Positions 11,265 to 22,538 of a stretch of DNA of 64,000 nt are shown here, one piece after another. Under the pieces are notes generated by a model. It saw only the letters and a list, made by a program, of their open reading frames with translations. It was not told where the DNA came from and made no database searches. A program made the translations under genes and the position numbers. The first letter of the stretch is position 1, and each line of letters opens with the position of its first letter. This stretch comes from Durusdinium trenchii. Lineage: Eukaryota > Sar > Dinophyceae > Suessiales > Symbiodiniaceae. The stretch covers positions 83,008 to 147,007 of the forward strand of contig CAXAMN010013958.1 in assembly GCA_963970005.1 (NCBI GenBank). The letters are read 5' to 3'.

Positions 11265-12341
11265 TCATGGGCGTCTCGCACTGGCTTTGCCTGTGCCTTC
11301 GGTGGAGCTTTCGGTGGTGCATTCGATGAAGGTGATGGTACCGTGGGTGGCAGCTTGGCAGTAGGCATCTGGCGAAGGTCGAATGCTCCAATCTGGTTCA
11401 TGTTCGCCACAGGCGATGACTCTTGCTTGCTCCGGCTCTGTGGATGGGGCAGCCTGCAGCACAGGCGCGGCTTTCGGCGGCGTCTTTGGAGCGGCCACGG
11501 ATGAAGCCTTGCCCTTTCCACGTCCTTTGGGCGCATTCCTTGCGGCAGCCTTTGCGCTCTGCACCCTCTTGTTCTCAACGAGCTTTTGCGCGGCGCGAAG
11601 TGAATTTGTGGTAGCTGTGTAGAGGTCATTTCGGCTCGTAGGTTCAACGATACCAACAAATGTCAGCAGCTTTGTAGTCTTGCCTCGGTAGCGGCGCTTT
11701 TCGCACAGGTTGATGAACTCCCTCAAACTATACATCTCGCGACCCCAGATGACGGTCCAGTTGTCTATCCGGTCGCCAAGTTCATTGCCTACGAGGCCTG
11801 CGACGCTGACATCAATGTACCTCGAGGTCATTGGCAGTCTTGAGGCCAACACCAAAATCCACCAGCGCCTTGACCCGCGGAGGATGGCCGCGTGATGGTA
11901 CATCACGCGCATAAATGTCCTGTAATGTGATGCCATGCTCGGTCATGCGCTCAATGAAACTGATGTCATGCTCATTTCGATCGGCCAGTGATGTATAGCC
12001 GAGCCCAATTGCTCTCTTCAGCTGCCTTCTCGATGTCTCAACGAAGTCACCTTCTGGGCTGCGTTGGCCTCTGGCAGATTCCTCGCAGAACTGCGTGATT
12101 TGGCCACGTAGACGTTCAGTGGTCTGTGCATTGAGATGGTCGTAGCCAAGCTTTTGCAGTAGCTCGCGACGTTTGGGGAGCGTCTTGCCGGCAATTTGTT
12201 TCCTGGGCACATCACTTCTTCGGTGGGAATGTTCTCACGCTGCGCCTCTTGTGGAGGAGTAGGATCAATCACCTCGACGTCTTCCTTAGCCTTGGGCTCC
12301 GCACTTTCGGGACGCTCCCTCTTCTGTTGGTTCGAGGTCAT
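11265..12341 (-). pseudogene. Element A C-terminal block, unknown function
   Basis: Overlapping minus-strand frames (12018-12341, 11812-12210, 11265-11936) encode an acidic/proline-rich linker, a helical stretch (PKRRELLQKLGYDHLNAQTT), a segment with DRIDNWTVIWGREMYSLREF, and a basic Ala/Lys/Pro-rich tail (APKGRGKGKASS). It follows the Tpt1/KptA-like domain and ends just before the 3' LTR. No family is recognised. At least two frameshifts are needed to join it. Confidence 0.4.
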
Positions 12342-12389
12342 CTCAACGTCGGCAGTCTCCTCATGTTCTCAGCCGGAGCGGCTGCGGTC

Positions 12390-13270
12390 TCAGCCGGAGC
12401 GGCTGCGGGCATATATACCCTCGCGGGTAGCGGGATGAGCCTTTGGAATTGCTCTTGAAGCATTGGACCTTGACCACAGACTGCTGTCCATCTCAGTGTC
12501 GGGGATGCGCACGATGTAGGCACTGCTGATATTGTATGGGCTGAGGATTGCTCCTGACTTCGTAGTGAAGCGCACGAGTCCGTCGGCAACTGCTTCGCGC
12601 AGTGTGATCACGATCTCAATCGGGTTGAGTCGTCGATTGCCGGGGACAATCTCGCCGTGCTTGATCTGCTGCCTGGCAAGGTACACGTGCGCCCTGCCGC
12701 TGTCGCGCCGTGCACCGCCGCCAACAATCAAACCGTCCTTTTGAATTCCCTTTATGGCGGCGTGATATGTCCTGTGGTAAGCCACCCGGGGAAAACTTGG
12801 CTGAGATCTTCAACGACTGGAACTCCAGTGCATGCCTCTAAAGCTCGAGAGCTCGTCCACCGTCCTGTGCCCAGACGTAAATAACGTCGGCGTTAGAGCT
12901 TCATCTCTGATGAACGTGTTCGAGAAACCTGCGGCGGCCCGGATTTTGAATGGCCAGTAAATAGGCCTGATTGATAGAGGTCCCCTTCTGGGTGCCTGCT
13001 GCCACCAGCAACTCGAAACGATTTTTGTTATCGAGTTTTGCCATGCGCATGATGTCGGTGACCTTCATCCGAGGATTCTGCGAAGAGTGCGCTCACGAAC
13101 TGGTTCAGATCCAAGAATCTGTCTTCGTCGTAGTCGCTACCCCAATCCTGAGTGGAGACGGTTCCCCTCAACAAGCCTGAGGCTCTCGTCAAATGACTCT
13201 TGAGCCACTGAGGCAGGCGGCGCCGCTTTGGTGGTGGGTTGAAGTCCCATCCGCTCATAATCAGTGCCAA
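12390..13270 (-). pseudogene. Tpt1/KptA-like RNA 2'-phosphotransferase domain of element A
   Basis: The N-lobe lies in 13270-12900: SGLLRGT at the place of the family LLRH motif (His replaced by Gly), FLDLNQFVSALF, then after a frameshift MKVTDIMRMAKLDNKNRFELL, matching the family pattern with K-x-RF before the substrate loop. The C-lobe lies in 12785-12390: YHRTYHAAIKGIQKDGLIVGG, then RAHVYLARQQ in place of the family RxHVHL motif, then IEIVITL. Tpt1/KptA enzymes use NAD to remove an internal RNA 2'-phosphate. Here the loss of the first-motif His and the frameshift suggest an inactive relic. Element C carries a far better preserved homologue. Confidence 0.6.
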
Positions 13271-14491
13271 TCACGACGCCAGGCACAAGGTTGCCCCTGC
13301 GTTCTCCACCTCGCAATACCTATAGTCAGCTTGCCCTGTCAGGTGGTGGTTGACAATGTAGGCATCTTCGAACTGGGAATCGCGGAGCATAGTAGACCAC
13401 TCGTTTTGAGATTCGTCCGGGATGGGACTCTTTTGGCGCTCTCTTTGATTATGAAGGGGCCTCTTCCTCAGACCCCGCCTGCGAAGGCGGCTCGTTTTCG
13501 GCCGCTGCTTCGGGAGCAGGCTCTTCCTCTTCGTCTTCATCCTCCTCTTTGACCTCAGTTCGGACGATGGGCAAGGTGGTGCGTCCTCATCAGCGGGCTC
13601 CCCAAGGGGAGCACTCACAGCAGTAGGAAGGTTCATCTTCCATGTACTCATCCAAATCCGGTTGCTCTCGGCGCTTGCGGTTGGCTTCGGTCCTCTCGGA
13701 TGACAGCGATGACGTTTGGCCTGTACTCCTCATTTGCAGGACTGAACGGGCTTAGACTTGCGTCTAGCGCTCGCAAGTCCCTCTTTCCGTTCCTCCGATT
13801 TGAATCCTCAACGCACCTTGTATGGAGCAAGGATGCTACTCAGGCGGAGGATGTAGAAGTTTGCATTGAACCAACTCAGTGCCCTTGACTGGTTAAAGGT
13901 CGTATGGTACTGATCTTTCAACCCGACCTGCCATAGCAATGGGTCAAGGTCCACGCGTACTGTATCATGCTCCGGGTATTGCTCCTTCCACCCAAAATAG
14001 GTGTAGACGGTGTTGAGGTCGTAGAGTTGGCGTTCGGAAGGCAAGTGAGGGCAAGGACGCTGCATCCTGCTTCTCGTCCCTTTGTAGTGTACCACGTGAG
14101 GTGGCGCTTGATGTCTGCCTCGATCTTGCGGTAATAGCATAAGGGTACCGATTTGTGGGGACAATGCCTTTCTCGCCCACAAGCTTGCTGCCTGCCCAAA
14201 CCACGTTGACATAGATGATGCGGGCTTCAGGCACAGCCTGGCGGGTGGCTCTGGCGCAGATAATTGCGCGCTTGATGAGAACCCTTGGTTCCGCTCCTCA
14301 ATGCAGTCGTGGAATGCTTTTTCCAGATCACGCCGAACTCTTGTCTTCTTTCCACCGCTCACCATTGCTAACACTGGGTAAACAGGGCTCGTCATTGCGC
14401 TGACAGCGGCGGAAAATACGCGAGCGAAGTGCGTTTTGCCTCGATGAATGGCTGGAGCACATTCTTGACGCATGAGTATGCTTCCTCCCAT
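13271..14491 (-). pseudogene. Element A unknown block between MTase-like and KptA-like domains
   Basis: Frames at 13808-14491 and 13271-13651. The first encodes HFARVFSAAVSAMTSPVYPV, a basic helical part, and YTYFGWKEQYPEHDTVRVDL followed by LSWFNANFYILRLSS. The second is charged and low complexity (EPADEDAPPCPSSELRSKRR). No family is recognised; several frames must be joined. Confidence 0.35.
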
Positions 14492-14569
14492 GTATCGACC
14501 ACTGCTTGAGCCGTGTGGTCACACGCCAGGCCAAGGGCGACTTCTTGTGCGCCGGGATCCTGACCCGAG

Positions 14570-15162
14570 TCACTGAAGATGGCGCTTGTTAGCAGCCGCT
14601 GGAACAAAGTGTCCCAGCCCTTCAGCAATCCGATCTGGCGCTCGGAGAAGTGCCTTGCAGACTGCGACATAGTGACGCCACGAAGGCAAATCAATGCCCG
14701 GCGTTCCTTGGGCCTGGTCGAATGAACGAAATGCTTCACGATCAGTGAGCTCATAAGTATAGCCCTCAGCAAGCTTCAAAGACTTACCTCTTGGCTGCAG
14801 TTCTTTGATAGTTCGAAGGTTATGCTTGGTTGATGCTCCTCCGCGTCCGCAATGCAACGTTTGAACCCTTTGAACAACTGGCGGAAGAGTCTTTGTTGCT
14901 CAGCAATTCGCTCGTTTCCGTTTGGTAAATCTTTGTTCACGTTTGTCCAGGGACTGCCGCCGGTGCAAGGGAGTGAACTGTAAAAGAACACCATTCCGCG
15001 CGGGTGTTGTTGTTTGAACTTTGCAATCTCCTGGGCTAGCCATTTGCGGCAGCTTTCTGATGTTCCATCCTCATTTTCTGTGACGCGGATTACCTTGCAG
15101 TTTGTTGAAGGCTTGCGCTTTTCACCTAGCTTGGACGTTGATGAACAAGAGAACTCTACCAA
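14570..15162 (-). pseudogene. Element A methyltransferase-like PC-loop domain
   Basis: The frame 14776-15162 opens with VEFSCSSTSKLG, then a Rossmann-like pattern CKVIRVTENEDGT, a helix, GMVFFYSSLPCTGGSPW, and ends with ITFELSKNC. A shifted frame at 14570-14857 continues with GKSLKLAEGYTYELTD. The order (glycine/serine-rich first motif, strand ending in PC, later E-containing motif) resembles the motif I, PPC, ENV order of C5 DNA methyltransferases, though the PC context is unusual. An older name for this block is not known to me. It follows RNase H directly. Confidence 0.4.
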
Positions 15163-15239
15163 TAGGCGATGAGGATACTTCGCGTTGTCGCCCCCCCCTG
15201 ATCACCTGTAGCAATAGAAGCGTTTGCTGGGGCAGAGGC

Positions 15240-15390
15240 TCGCCCCTCGCATTTGTCATTGGAGTGCGCCAAAGTCGGTCCGATGCCAATGAGCCTCAGC
15301 GCATGCTCGCACTTTGCTGGACTGGTGAAGGGTTTTGTCAAGATATCGCAAACTGCCCGCGCTCAAACAGCTGCTGTAGCCATTTGAAAG
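15240..15390 (-). pseudogene. Element A RNase H, C-terminal piece
   Basis: Minus-strand peptides KWLQQLFERGQF and ILTKPFTSPAKCEHALRLIG match the end of copia RNase H (the ADxxTK motif and the following helix). It is separated from the rest of the domain (22544-23024) by the whole of element B. Joining the two sides across one copy of GAAAG keeps the frame (RVSF then KWLQQ). Confidence 0.7.
15386..15390. repeat. Target-site duplication, left of element B
   Basis: GAAAG, repeated at 22539-22543. Removing B plus one copy restores the reading frame of element A. Confidence 0.75.
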
Positions 15391-15452
15391 TGTGAATCCG
15401 AAAAGACACCTCCCTAGAAGTTCAAAAGAAACCAACTACAGCTACGAACGCT

Positions 15453-15470
15453 GTACATGTTTGGCTCAAG
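15453..15470 (+). other. Possible DinoSL relic near 5' end of element B
   Basis: GTACATGTTTGGCTCAAG: the last 11 bases match the 3' end of the spliced leader (TTTGGCTCAAG), and the front fits GTAGCCAT with a two-base deletion and one inserted G. It lies 83 nt before the Gag ATG at 15553. Confidence 0.35.
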
Positions 15471-15552
15471 AAAACAGAGCGGTTCAGCTCACATGGGTTA
15501 TGAGCCCAACAGGTAGCAAGACCACCTCAGAAAATCTGAGTTGTTGGCCGCC

Positions 15553-16883
15553 ATGGACATGCGCCGAAGACGTTCCATGTCGAAAGGACGAGAACAGACG
15601 GCGGACGAAAGGCTGGATGCTCTGGTCGAGGAAGCGAGGGCTTCGGCGACGACCAAGGAGCCAGCCAGGCGAGCCCAAAGCTTAGAGCCCAGTCGGATGT
15701 TGACGCCCTCGTTGAGGAAGACTTCATCGGCCCTGACGGCTGGAGCTTCAAGGGAGCGACATGCACCTGAACAGGTTCGAGCGATCGAAAACCGAGAACG
15801 TGAAGTCCCTAGAGAACCTCAAGGACCGCCGATGAGCTTCTTGCCGGTGGTTCCTCCTTTGCCCACAGGGTCACTACCTCCTCCTGTACCTGGACACCGT
15901 GTTGGCGGACAAGTCGGAGGGCACGAAGGTGGCGGTGGTGGGGCGCCGAGCTTGCTGCAGCCGGCCCAGGAGCAAGCCTGGGGGATGTTGGCCGGTTTGG
16001 GAACGCCTCTGCCGGGAATGTGGGGAGAGAGAGGAAGCCAATCACAAATGCCGATCTTGCCGGGGCAACGTGAAGCAGGTGGACCTATGAGGGGAACATC
16101 TATGGAGGCAGAACCAGTGGCTAGTGGTAGACTGGCGGTGCAAGATTATCTCCCTGAACGAGGCATGGGGAAGAGTTGAAGGGTTCGGTGAAGAGTTCGC
16201 CGGTGAATCCATGGGCAGCGGAAAAACTACGGGAACTACATGATCAAGCCCAAGGCAGTCGTGAAGTACCTGATCCTGTGGAACTACTCCGTGCAAAATG
16301 TCTACAAGAGGCGGAGGTCAGGTTTCAAGAAGAAGTACAAAAGTTGGGTCAGCCGAGCTCGAACTCGTCTTTCCAGTCCGCAGTGGAGGCTCCTGGAAGC
16401 AAAGTTCAAGGTGGTGGGGAGTGGCAGGCCACGAAACCGGTGACGGCGCCGATCGTGAATGTGGGACCCATGGCTCCGGGTGCAACACCTGTGGCCTACC
16501 CATGGCCTTATCCTCCCGGTCTACCTGGACAACTTCCTTCGACCAATGCATTTTTCCAAATGGAGGTTCTGGTCCACCTACAATCGCCAAATGCGTGGGT
16601 GGCTCCAGAGGAATCACTGGGTGATCAAACCCGGTCAGTGGAATTGCCGGTGTTGGGCCTCGAAGCAACATCGCTGGCGTTTGGAGACTGGCTCACGACG
16701 CTGGAGCCGATTGTGTCGGAGATCAGCCCGGGAGCAAGTCAATGGTGGCAGTTGACCTTGAAGAGCGTGTCCAAGGCCTATGAGGAATGGCTGACGGCGG
16801 ATCCGCTCCTCCTGTCTGCTCGGAGGAGGCAAATGGCCTCGCACGGAACGCAAAATGAGCCTGCTGTTGCAGGTGGTGCCTGA
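15553..16883 (+). pseudogene. Element B Gag, N-terminal and capsid-like part
   Basis: The ATG at 15553 (GCCGCCATGGACATG, strong context) starts a basic head MDMRRRRSMSKGREQTADER, followed by a Pro/Gly-rich region, ending at 16179. The frame resumes at 16176 and runs to 16883 with a helical capsid-like part: FGDWLTTLEPIVSEISPGAS, WWQLTLKSVSKAYEEW. The frame break at 16176-16179 separates head and capsid. Gag would coat the element RNA in cytoplasmic particles. Confidence 0.6.
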
Positions 16884-16939
16884 GAACGTCGTTACGACTC
16901 GGAAGATGACGGTGGCTCAGGTGTTAATTCATCCTCTAC

Positions 16940-18184
16940 GTGAAGTTTCAACCTGGAGGACAAAGTGAGCGGATGAACCTAATCCGAGATCTGACGGAGC
17001 TCAAGCTGACCAACAACATGCTGGAGGTCGCTCAGGGCATCCGTACATGGAGGAGGTGGTGGAGCCGTTCGGAAGAACTGGGAGTGATGCTTCCAGACCC
17101 TGTGGTATTGGCAGGGGTGTTGGTGAAGGCTTCGGATCACTTGGCAAGGTCTGGAGCGCAACTTGCATACCGATTGGCAACCAGTCGGCAACAATTGTTG
17201 GTGGACACCCGTCCAACCCTTGAGAATGTCAAGATCTTTGCGGAGCACCTACAAGCCGAAGCCGAGGAAATGTCGATGGGCGTTGGTACTGGTGGAGGGA
17301 AGGGATTATCACTGAAGGCAGTGGCGGTTCAACCTACATCGGGGACTTCGACTATGACCTCGACGGGGACAGCTGGTGGTGAACTTCGGGAAGGCGGTGC
17401 CGGAGACAAAGACGCCTGCAGATTCTGGATGACAGAAAAGGGGTGTCGGCGTGGGGACCGTTGCAAATTCAAACATTGCAGGTTGAGTCCAAAAGAAAGT
17501 CGGTGCTTCAACTGCTCAGGCCTGAACCATAGCAAGACGTCGTGCCCGATCCTGAAAAAGGAGGGAAAAGGGGAGGAGACAGTCAAGGTGGCGAAGGTCA
17601 AGGGGGGAAGCTCGAGCGGTAGTCCGGAAAAACCGGAATCTGGTGGTGCTGGAGGAGAGGAGGCCAATGTTTCCACTTCATCCGGGACAAGAACATCGGA
17701 GGAAGTACCTACTGGGGGAAAAGGGAAGCCTAGTGGAGGTGCTCAAGGTGAAGAGACCATGACTTCCGTGGGCGGCTTGGTGGAAGAGGCATCGGCTTTG
17801 TTGAAGTCCCTTCAAAGAGCTCGACTCATGGCGGCGCAGTGCAAATCGTTGGAGCCCTTGTCGATGGATGACGAGGGAATGATGGGCAAAGTTGGCCTAT
17901 TGGACGGAGGAGCAAACCACCCACTTCGAAAAGGTTCTCGCCAGGAGATTGAAGAGGCGGAGGAGGTCCCAATTGATCTGGCACATGGTCGAGTGTGGCT
18001 TCGACAACATCCGGTGACTGGAATTGTTCTGGTGGAGGGGCATATTGAACCTATCGTCCCGGTGAGAGGGCGGATTGAGCTGTGTAGTGGTACGCCCAAA
18101 CCGGGAAAAGATCTCTTCGTGGCTGCGCGATGGTTGTCTCGTGGTGGCGGAGGACGATGCCCTGGCCCTCATTGCGGACATTGA
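16940..18184 (+). pseudogene. Element B Gag C-terminus, zinc fingers and protease
   Basis: One frame of 415 codons. Residues 1-110 are the C-terminal capsid helices (LIRDLTELKLTNNMLEVAQG, ARSGAQLAYRLATSRQQ). Around residues 155-185 is a CCCH finger (CRFWMTEKGCRRGDRCKFKH), followed by a CCHC knuckle (CFNCSGLNHSKTSC). Near residue 310 is a retropepsin-like site, VGLLDGGANHPLR, where LDSGA is usual, followed by ELCSGTPKPGK-like strands. The frame is broken before the next domain. CCCH and CCHC fingers both bind RNA; having the two side by side is shared by many dinoflagellate copia Gags. Confidence 0.7.
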
Positions 18185-18289
18185 GAATGCCGAGCGGAAG
18201 AATAAGTGGAGGACTTGAACCAAGAAGAGAATCTGGATGGGGACATTATGATGTGGTGGCAAAAGCGTTCCCTCAAGTCCCACCCCGAG

Positions 18290-19019
18290 TGTTTCGCTAC
18301 ATGTCGGAAACTCCAGACAACTCATCAAATCCATTGCCGTGGAACAGAAGCGTTCGACGACGGCTGCAACAGTCGAAGAAGATTCTGCTTCACCTCTATG
18401 CGGGGGAGAAGGCAGAGGAATGGAAGGAGATGGAAGCACATGGCTGGGACGTGATCACCCTGGAGGAAAAGACCAAGATGTACATGGACCAAAGCTATGG
18501 GGCTTCTTGACGGAGTTGGCCAGAAAAGGGGCCATCAAATGTGTGTTGGGCGGACCGCCCTGTCGCACGGTCTCTCGCATGAGCTTCAAAAGACCAGGAC
18601 CGAGGCCACTACGTGATTGTGGGGAAGGACGTTTTGGACCACCTCATCTCAGCGCAGGAGAACAGCGGCTGGCGGATCATGACACCGCCCTGGTCTTGAA
18701 ACAACTGGCAATCTTCTACATGGCGGAGGAAGCTCGACTACGTCATGGCCTGGGAGAAGAGCCTACGGGGTTCTTGTTGGAAAGCCCTGAGGACCCGGGA
18801 AAGAACAAATTGGGGAGCATGATGCCTTCGTTTTGGAGCTGGGAAGAACTTCAGGACCTGGCCTCCGAAGAAGGAATGAATGTATCAGTTTTGATCAGCG
18901 TCCCATGGGACATTGTCGAAAGAAGCCTACAAGTATCATCACAAACTTGCCCAACATGCTGGAGTTACAAGAACTTAGAAGCCCTGCTGGACAAGATGAA
19001 CCCCTGGCCGACAACTTGA
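18290..19019 (+). pseudogene. Element B cytosine-methyltransferase-like domain
   Basis: Two frames (18130-18510, then 18339-19019) joined near 18495. Motifs: KILLHLYAGEKAEEW at the motif I position, GWDVITLEEKTKMYMD as the second strand, IKCVLGGPPCRTVSRMSF as motif IV with the PPC loop whose Cys is the nucleophile in C5 methyltransferases, then LLESPEDPG at the position of the ENV motif. No target-recognition domain was recognised. It sits between protease and integrase. Cytosine methyltransferases carried by dinoflagellate retrotransposons have been described before; whether this divergent copy belongs to them is inference. Confidence 0.5.
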
Positions 19020-20278
19020 ATGAAAGGATTGAGCAGTCAAGGTCATGGGCACTATGGGCACCGGGTTTCCGGGCGGCCGTATGGGCATCTCTCAAGATCT
19101 ACATGGACAAGTTGTTGCAACAAGTTCCTCGGATTGCCAAGGCGCTCACGGTGAGGGAGAAGGAACTATGGGCCCAACACTTCCGACAAGGGCGCACACC
19201 TTTCCGACGTGATTGTCGTCTATGCGTCGAACAAATGGGGGCACAGCGACCACACAGGAGAAGGAAGGAGGGACAAACTATGACCTCTTCATGGTCCATG
19301 TCGGTGGACGTCGTGGGACCTCTACCCCGAGCGAAGGCTCTGGCAACGAGTCACTACATGAAGTATGTGTTGGTGGCAGTGGCGCTGGTTCCGGACTTTG
19401 GCAAGGACAAGAAAGAGACCATGGAAGATCAAGAGGCTCTGGAGCATGGGGAGGGCGGAGCAGATGATCAAGGGCGACAAGAGGAAGGGCCACCCCTACG
19501 GGAAGATGAAGAACCGGGGGAGGTCGATTTGGAAAAGGAGGAGACGCCCGAGGAGGAACAGTTCCACAAGGAGCTGGAGGAAAGTCTCAAGAGTGTGCCA
19601 GTGAAACATGTGGTGCATGTGGAGCCAATCGCCTCAAGAGCCCAAGATGAAGTGGTGACCGCGACGCAAAAGGCCCTGGCAGGCTTTAAGGCGATGGGGA
19701 TCTACATTAATAGGCTGCACTCCTACAGGGCCAAGGAGCTCATTTCAAAACCGATGACGGCATGGTGTGCTCGAAATGGCATTGTTCCTACCACCACAGC
19801 GGGAGATGATCCAGCCTCCAATGGACATGCTGAATCTGAGGTGCATCAACTCAAAAGGAAAGTCCGATTGCACCTGGCGGAGAAGGATTGTGATGTGACA
19901 TCGTGGCCGGACGCCTTCCGATATGCAGCCATGGAGCGAAGACACAAACAGCTGGAAGCTTTAGGGGTGCCTTGCCTTCCAATGCTGCCTTACAGGGGAA
20001 GGGTGTTGGTCAAGGTGAAGAAATGGCACAAAGGCGGAGGATTGGTGGCACCGTTTGCGGATGCGATGATCCTATGTCCAAGCCACTTGGTGAATGGTGG
20101 ATGGGTGGTACAGCTCAATGATGATCGTGTACTACATGTCCGCGAAGCTGTGCAAACGAACCAGGAAGGGGAACAGCTTCGAATACAACAAGGACCGCAT
20201 GGAGAAGTGGTTCAACTACAACTTGAAGAAGATGATCGACCTGGACAACCTCATCGACGAATGACAAGCAAACAGCCG
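19015..20278 (+). pseudogene. Element B integrase
   Basis: Same frame as 18833-20593. Zinc-binding part: HFRQGRTPFRRDCRLCVEQMG. First catalytic Asp: SVDVVGPLP. An acidic insert (EEEQFHKELEESLK region) separates it from the second site, LHSYRAKELISKPM, where the usual SDRG/SDNG Asp is replaced by Tyr. The Glu is present in DDPASNGHAESEVHQLKRK. A C-terminal SH3-like part follows (VKVKKWHKGGGLVAPFADAM, VVQLNDDRVLHVREAV). Loss of the second Asp should abolish strand transfer. Confidence 0.65.
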
Positions 20279-20369
20279 TTGGGAGGTACTCCATGCTTGA
20301 AGGGGGCACCGAACACGGGTACGGCTCCTTTGCCAGCGGGGGGGGGAGTATTCTTCATCGTCGTCAATT

Positions 20370-21720
20370 TTGAGGCCGAGTACATCAACTTCGGAGCTAT
20401 GGAAGGATTCGCCGGAGAAGTTCCCAAGACCTTCAACCGCGGCCTCGGCAACAGGAGTTCGTGCTGTGAAAGTGGAACCCGCTGGAAGGACCGTGGAGCA
20501 GGAGATGGTGGACAAGGGGCGATGGTTAGACATGGACAAGGTGAAGGACACCTGGGAGTGGCAACACAGGATGCTACAGAAACAACTGTCTAATTTGGTG
20601 GATGATGTGCCTAGAAATGCCACACAGGGAGCGCAGTCGGGATTGGAGGTGGAGTGGTTTGTGGGCTGGAGGGATGACTTGGAGGATAACTTGGTTGGGC
20701 CGAGTGGAAAGGGACACTCGGGTGCATCTTTGTAGCCTCCAAGCACAAGAGCCGGACATTCTGCAGACCATCACGGTACCTTTGCATGAAGTACGCGCCC
20801 ATCCTCAAGACTGGATTCCCGCCTTTCAATATGAATACAGTGTCCTTGTGCGTGACACACAAGCTGTCCATCCCATGGCCCGCGAAGAGCTTCTGGAAGG
20901 GACGGAATTGATCCCTGGCAAAATGGTGTGCGCGCGTCAGGGAGGATCTGGACAACATCGGGCCCGTGCTGTTATATGCGGAAATATGGCCTCTCCAACG
21001 GCCGACCCGTCATGGGGACCAGCAGGAAGCTATGCCGGCGCCGGCGCGGACGGAACTTTGATCCGTTGTGCAGTTCGTCAAGCAGCGCATGAAGGGTGGC
21101 AGCTGTCAGCACTTGATGTCAAAAGTGCTTTCTTACAGGCCCCAAGGCCGGTGGCTCCGGGAGCAAATCCAGTTGCGGTGGCTCCACCGCGTTTGATGTC
21201 TCAACTTGGCATATGCCCGGACAACGAAGTGTGGGTGGTCAAGAAGGCGCTCTACGGGTTCCAGACGTCTCCAAGTCACTGGGCTCTGCACAGGGATGAA
21301 CGCTTCTCCACCTTCGAGTGGAACAGTGAGGGGGTGAAGTTCACGTTGCAGCCAACCAAGGAAAGGAACCTATGGCGCATTGTGAAGGAGGGGGACAAAA
21401 TACCAGTGGGATTGATGCTGGTGTACATCGACGATCTCTTGGTGATGGGCACTGCGACGGCTCATGACGGTTTGGTATCCCGCGTTCAACAAGAATGGAA
21501 GACGTCCAAACCGGAGAAAGTGAACAATGAGGATTGGGTCAGATTTTGTGGTTTCGAGATGAAGTTCCAGGAGGAAAACATCTTGGTGGGACAACCGTCC
21601 TATTTACAAGACCTTCTTCGACGAAGAGGAGTCACTACAAAAAGGTCTACGCCATTGCCCAAGGAACATCTCACCGCGATTGCTGGGGAGATCTTGTGGA
21701 TGTCGGTGCGGAGCAGGCCT
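20370..21720 (+). pseudogene. Element B reverse transcriptase (copia type)
   Basis: A linker frame (20370-20735) with an acidic/helical segment leads into the RT frame 20602-21882. RT signature in order: AVICGNMASP, then LSALDVKSAFLQAP (motif A Asp), WVVKKALYGFQTSPSHW (motif B region), and LVYIDDLLVMG (catalytic YIDD). DWVRFCGFEMKFQ is the usual strand after the catalytic site. The frame changes again near 21700 into RNase H. Confidence 0.7.
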
Positions 21721-22495
21721 GATCTATCTATCCTATGCAATTGGGGCATTGGGGCGGGAAGTCACCAAACATCCTCGTTGGGCTGTACAGACAGGGCACT
21801 ACATCCTGGAGTATTTGAACGCCACGGCAGAGTGTTTCCTGTCCTATGGCCGCTGTCGAGACAAAGATCGAGGACCAGATGATGCTTTGGCTCGCGAACG
21901 TAGCATGAACCTGGTCGAGATCTACTGCGACGTCTCCTATGCGCCTCAAGGAGAAAAAAGTGTCCGGGGCATTGCAGCGATGATCGGAGGAGGAGTGGTG
22001 CAATGGGAGTCCTCGAGACAAAGCTGCATGGCTCTCTCTACCGCTGAAGCTGAACTTTTGGCCTACATCGAATCCTCCGTGATGGGGGACAGCTTGCAGG
22101 CTCTACTTGGGGAAGTATTGGGCCTGGGGGGGGTGCCCTCAGTGGTCACGTATGGCGACAGTCAAGCTGCCATTGCCATCATCCAACAACCGGATGGTCC
22201 CTGGCGGTTGAGATCGTATGCCTTAAGAGAAAGGGCTCGCTTGGGGACTTGGCAGATCTACCACCTGGAAGGCTCGAAGCTGATTGCGGACTTCCTGACC
22301 AAAGCCATCGCGGTGAAAAGTTCTTGGAACAGGTTTCGGCAGTTTATCAACATGTCGGACCTGGGGGAACGATGGGGGTATGAGGCTAGCCAAGGTAGCT
22401 TTGTGCATGGCGAGCTGTGCTGCTTGCCATCAATGGCCCAATGCGGTCACCAAGGTCGCAGTGATTGCATCTTTAGCTGTAGCTTTAGCTATTGA
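21680..22495 (+). pseudogene. Element B RNase H
   Basis: Copia-type RNase H: IYCDVSYAPQGEKSVRG (first Asp), CMALSTAEAELLAYIES (Glu), VVTYGDSQAAIAII (second Asp), and LEGSKLIADFLTKAI as the terminal ADFLTK motif, followed by a hydrophobic C-terminus. The frame is open through the domain and stops at 22495, 43 nt before the element end. Confidence 0.75.
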
Positions 22496-22538
22496 GGCCA
22501 CACGTCTGCTAGGTAGGAGGGGTTCAGGACCGCACGTG

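Larger units (their letters stand above)
15391..22538 (+). mobile_element. Element B: copia-type element nested in A, no LTRs seen
   Basis: 7148 bp flanked by GAAAG on both sides, inserted in the RNase H codons of element A in the opposite orientation. Order: Gag (two parts), CCCH finger, CCHC knuckle, protease, methyltransferase-like domain, integrase, RT, RNase H. It begins TGTGAATCCG and ends GCACGTG; the first and last 150 bases share no repeat, so it lacks recognisable LTRs. At least six frame changes are needed, so it is not functional. A DinoSL-like 3' half lies about 60 nt inside its 5' end. Confidence 0.75.

Noticed and set aside
15376..15386. GTAGCCATTTG, an exact 11-base match to the middle of the dinoflagellate spliced leader at the left edge of element B
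   Set aside because: On the other strand it encodes KWLQQ of the element A RNase H, conserved with the rest of that domain, so it belongs to A and the match is chance.
15391..22538. LTRs or terminal inverted repeats at the ends of element B
   Set aside because: The first and last 150 bp share no direct or inverted repeat longer than a few bases.
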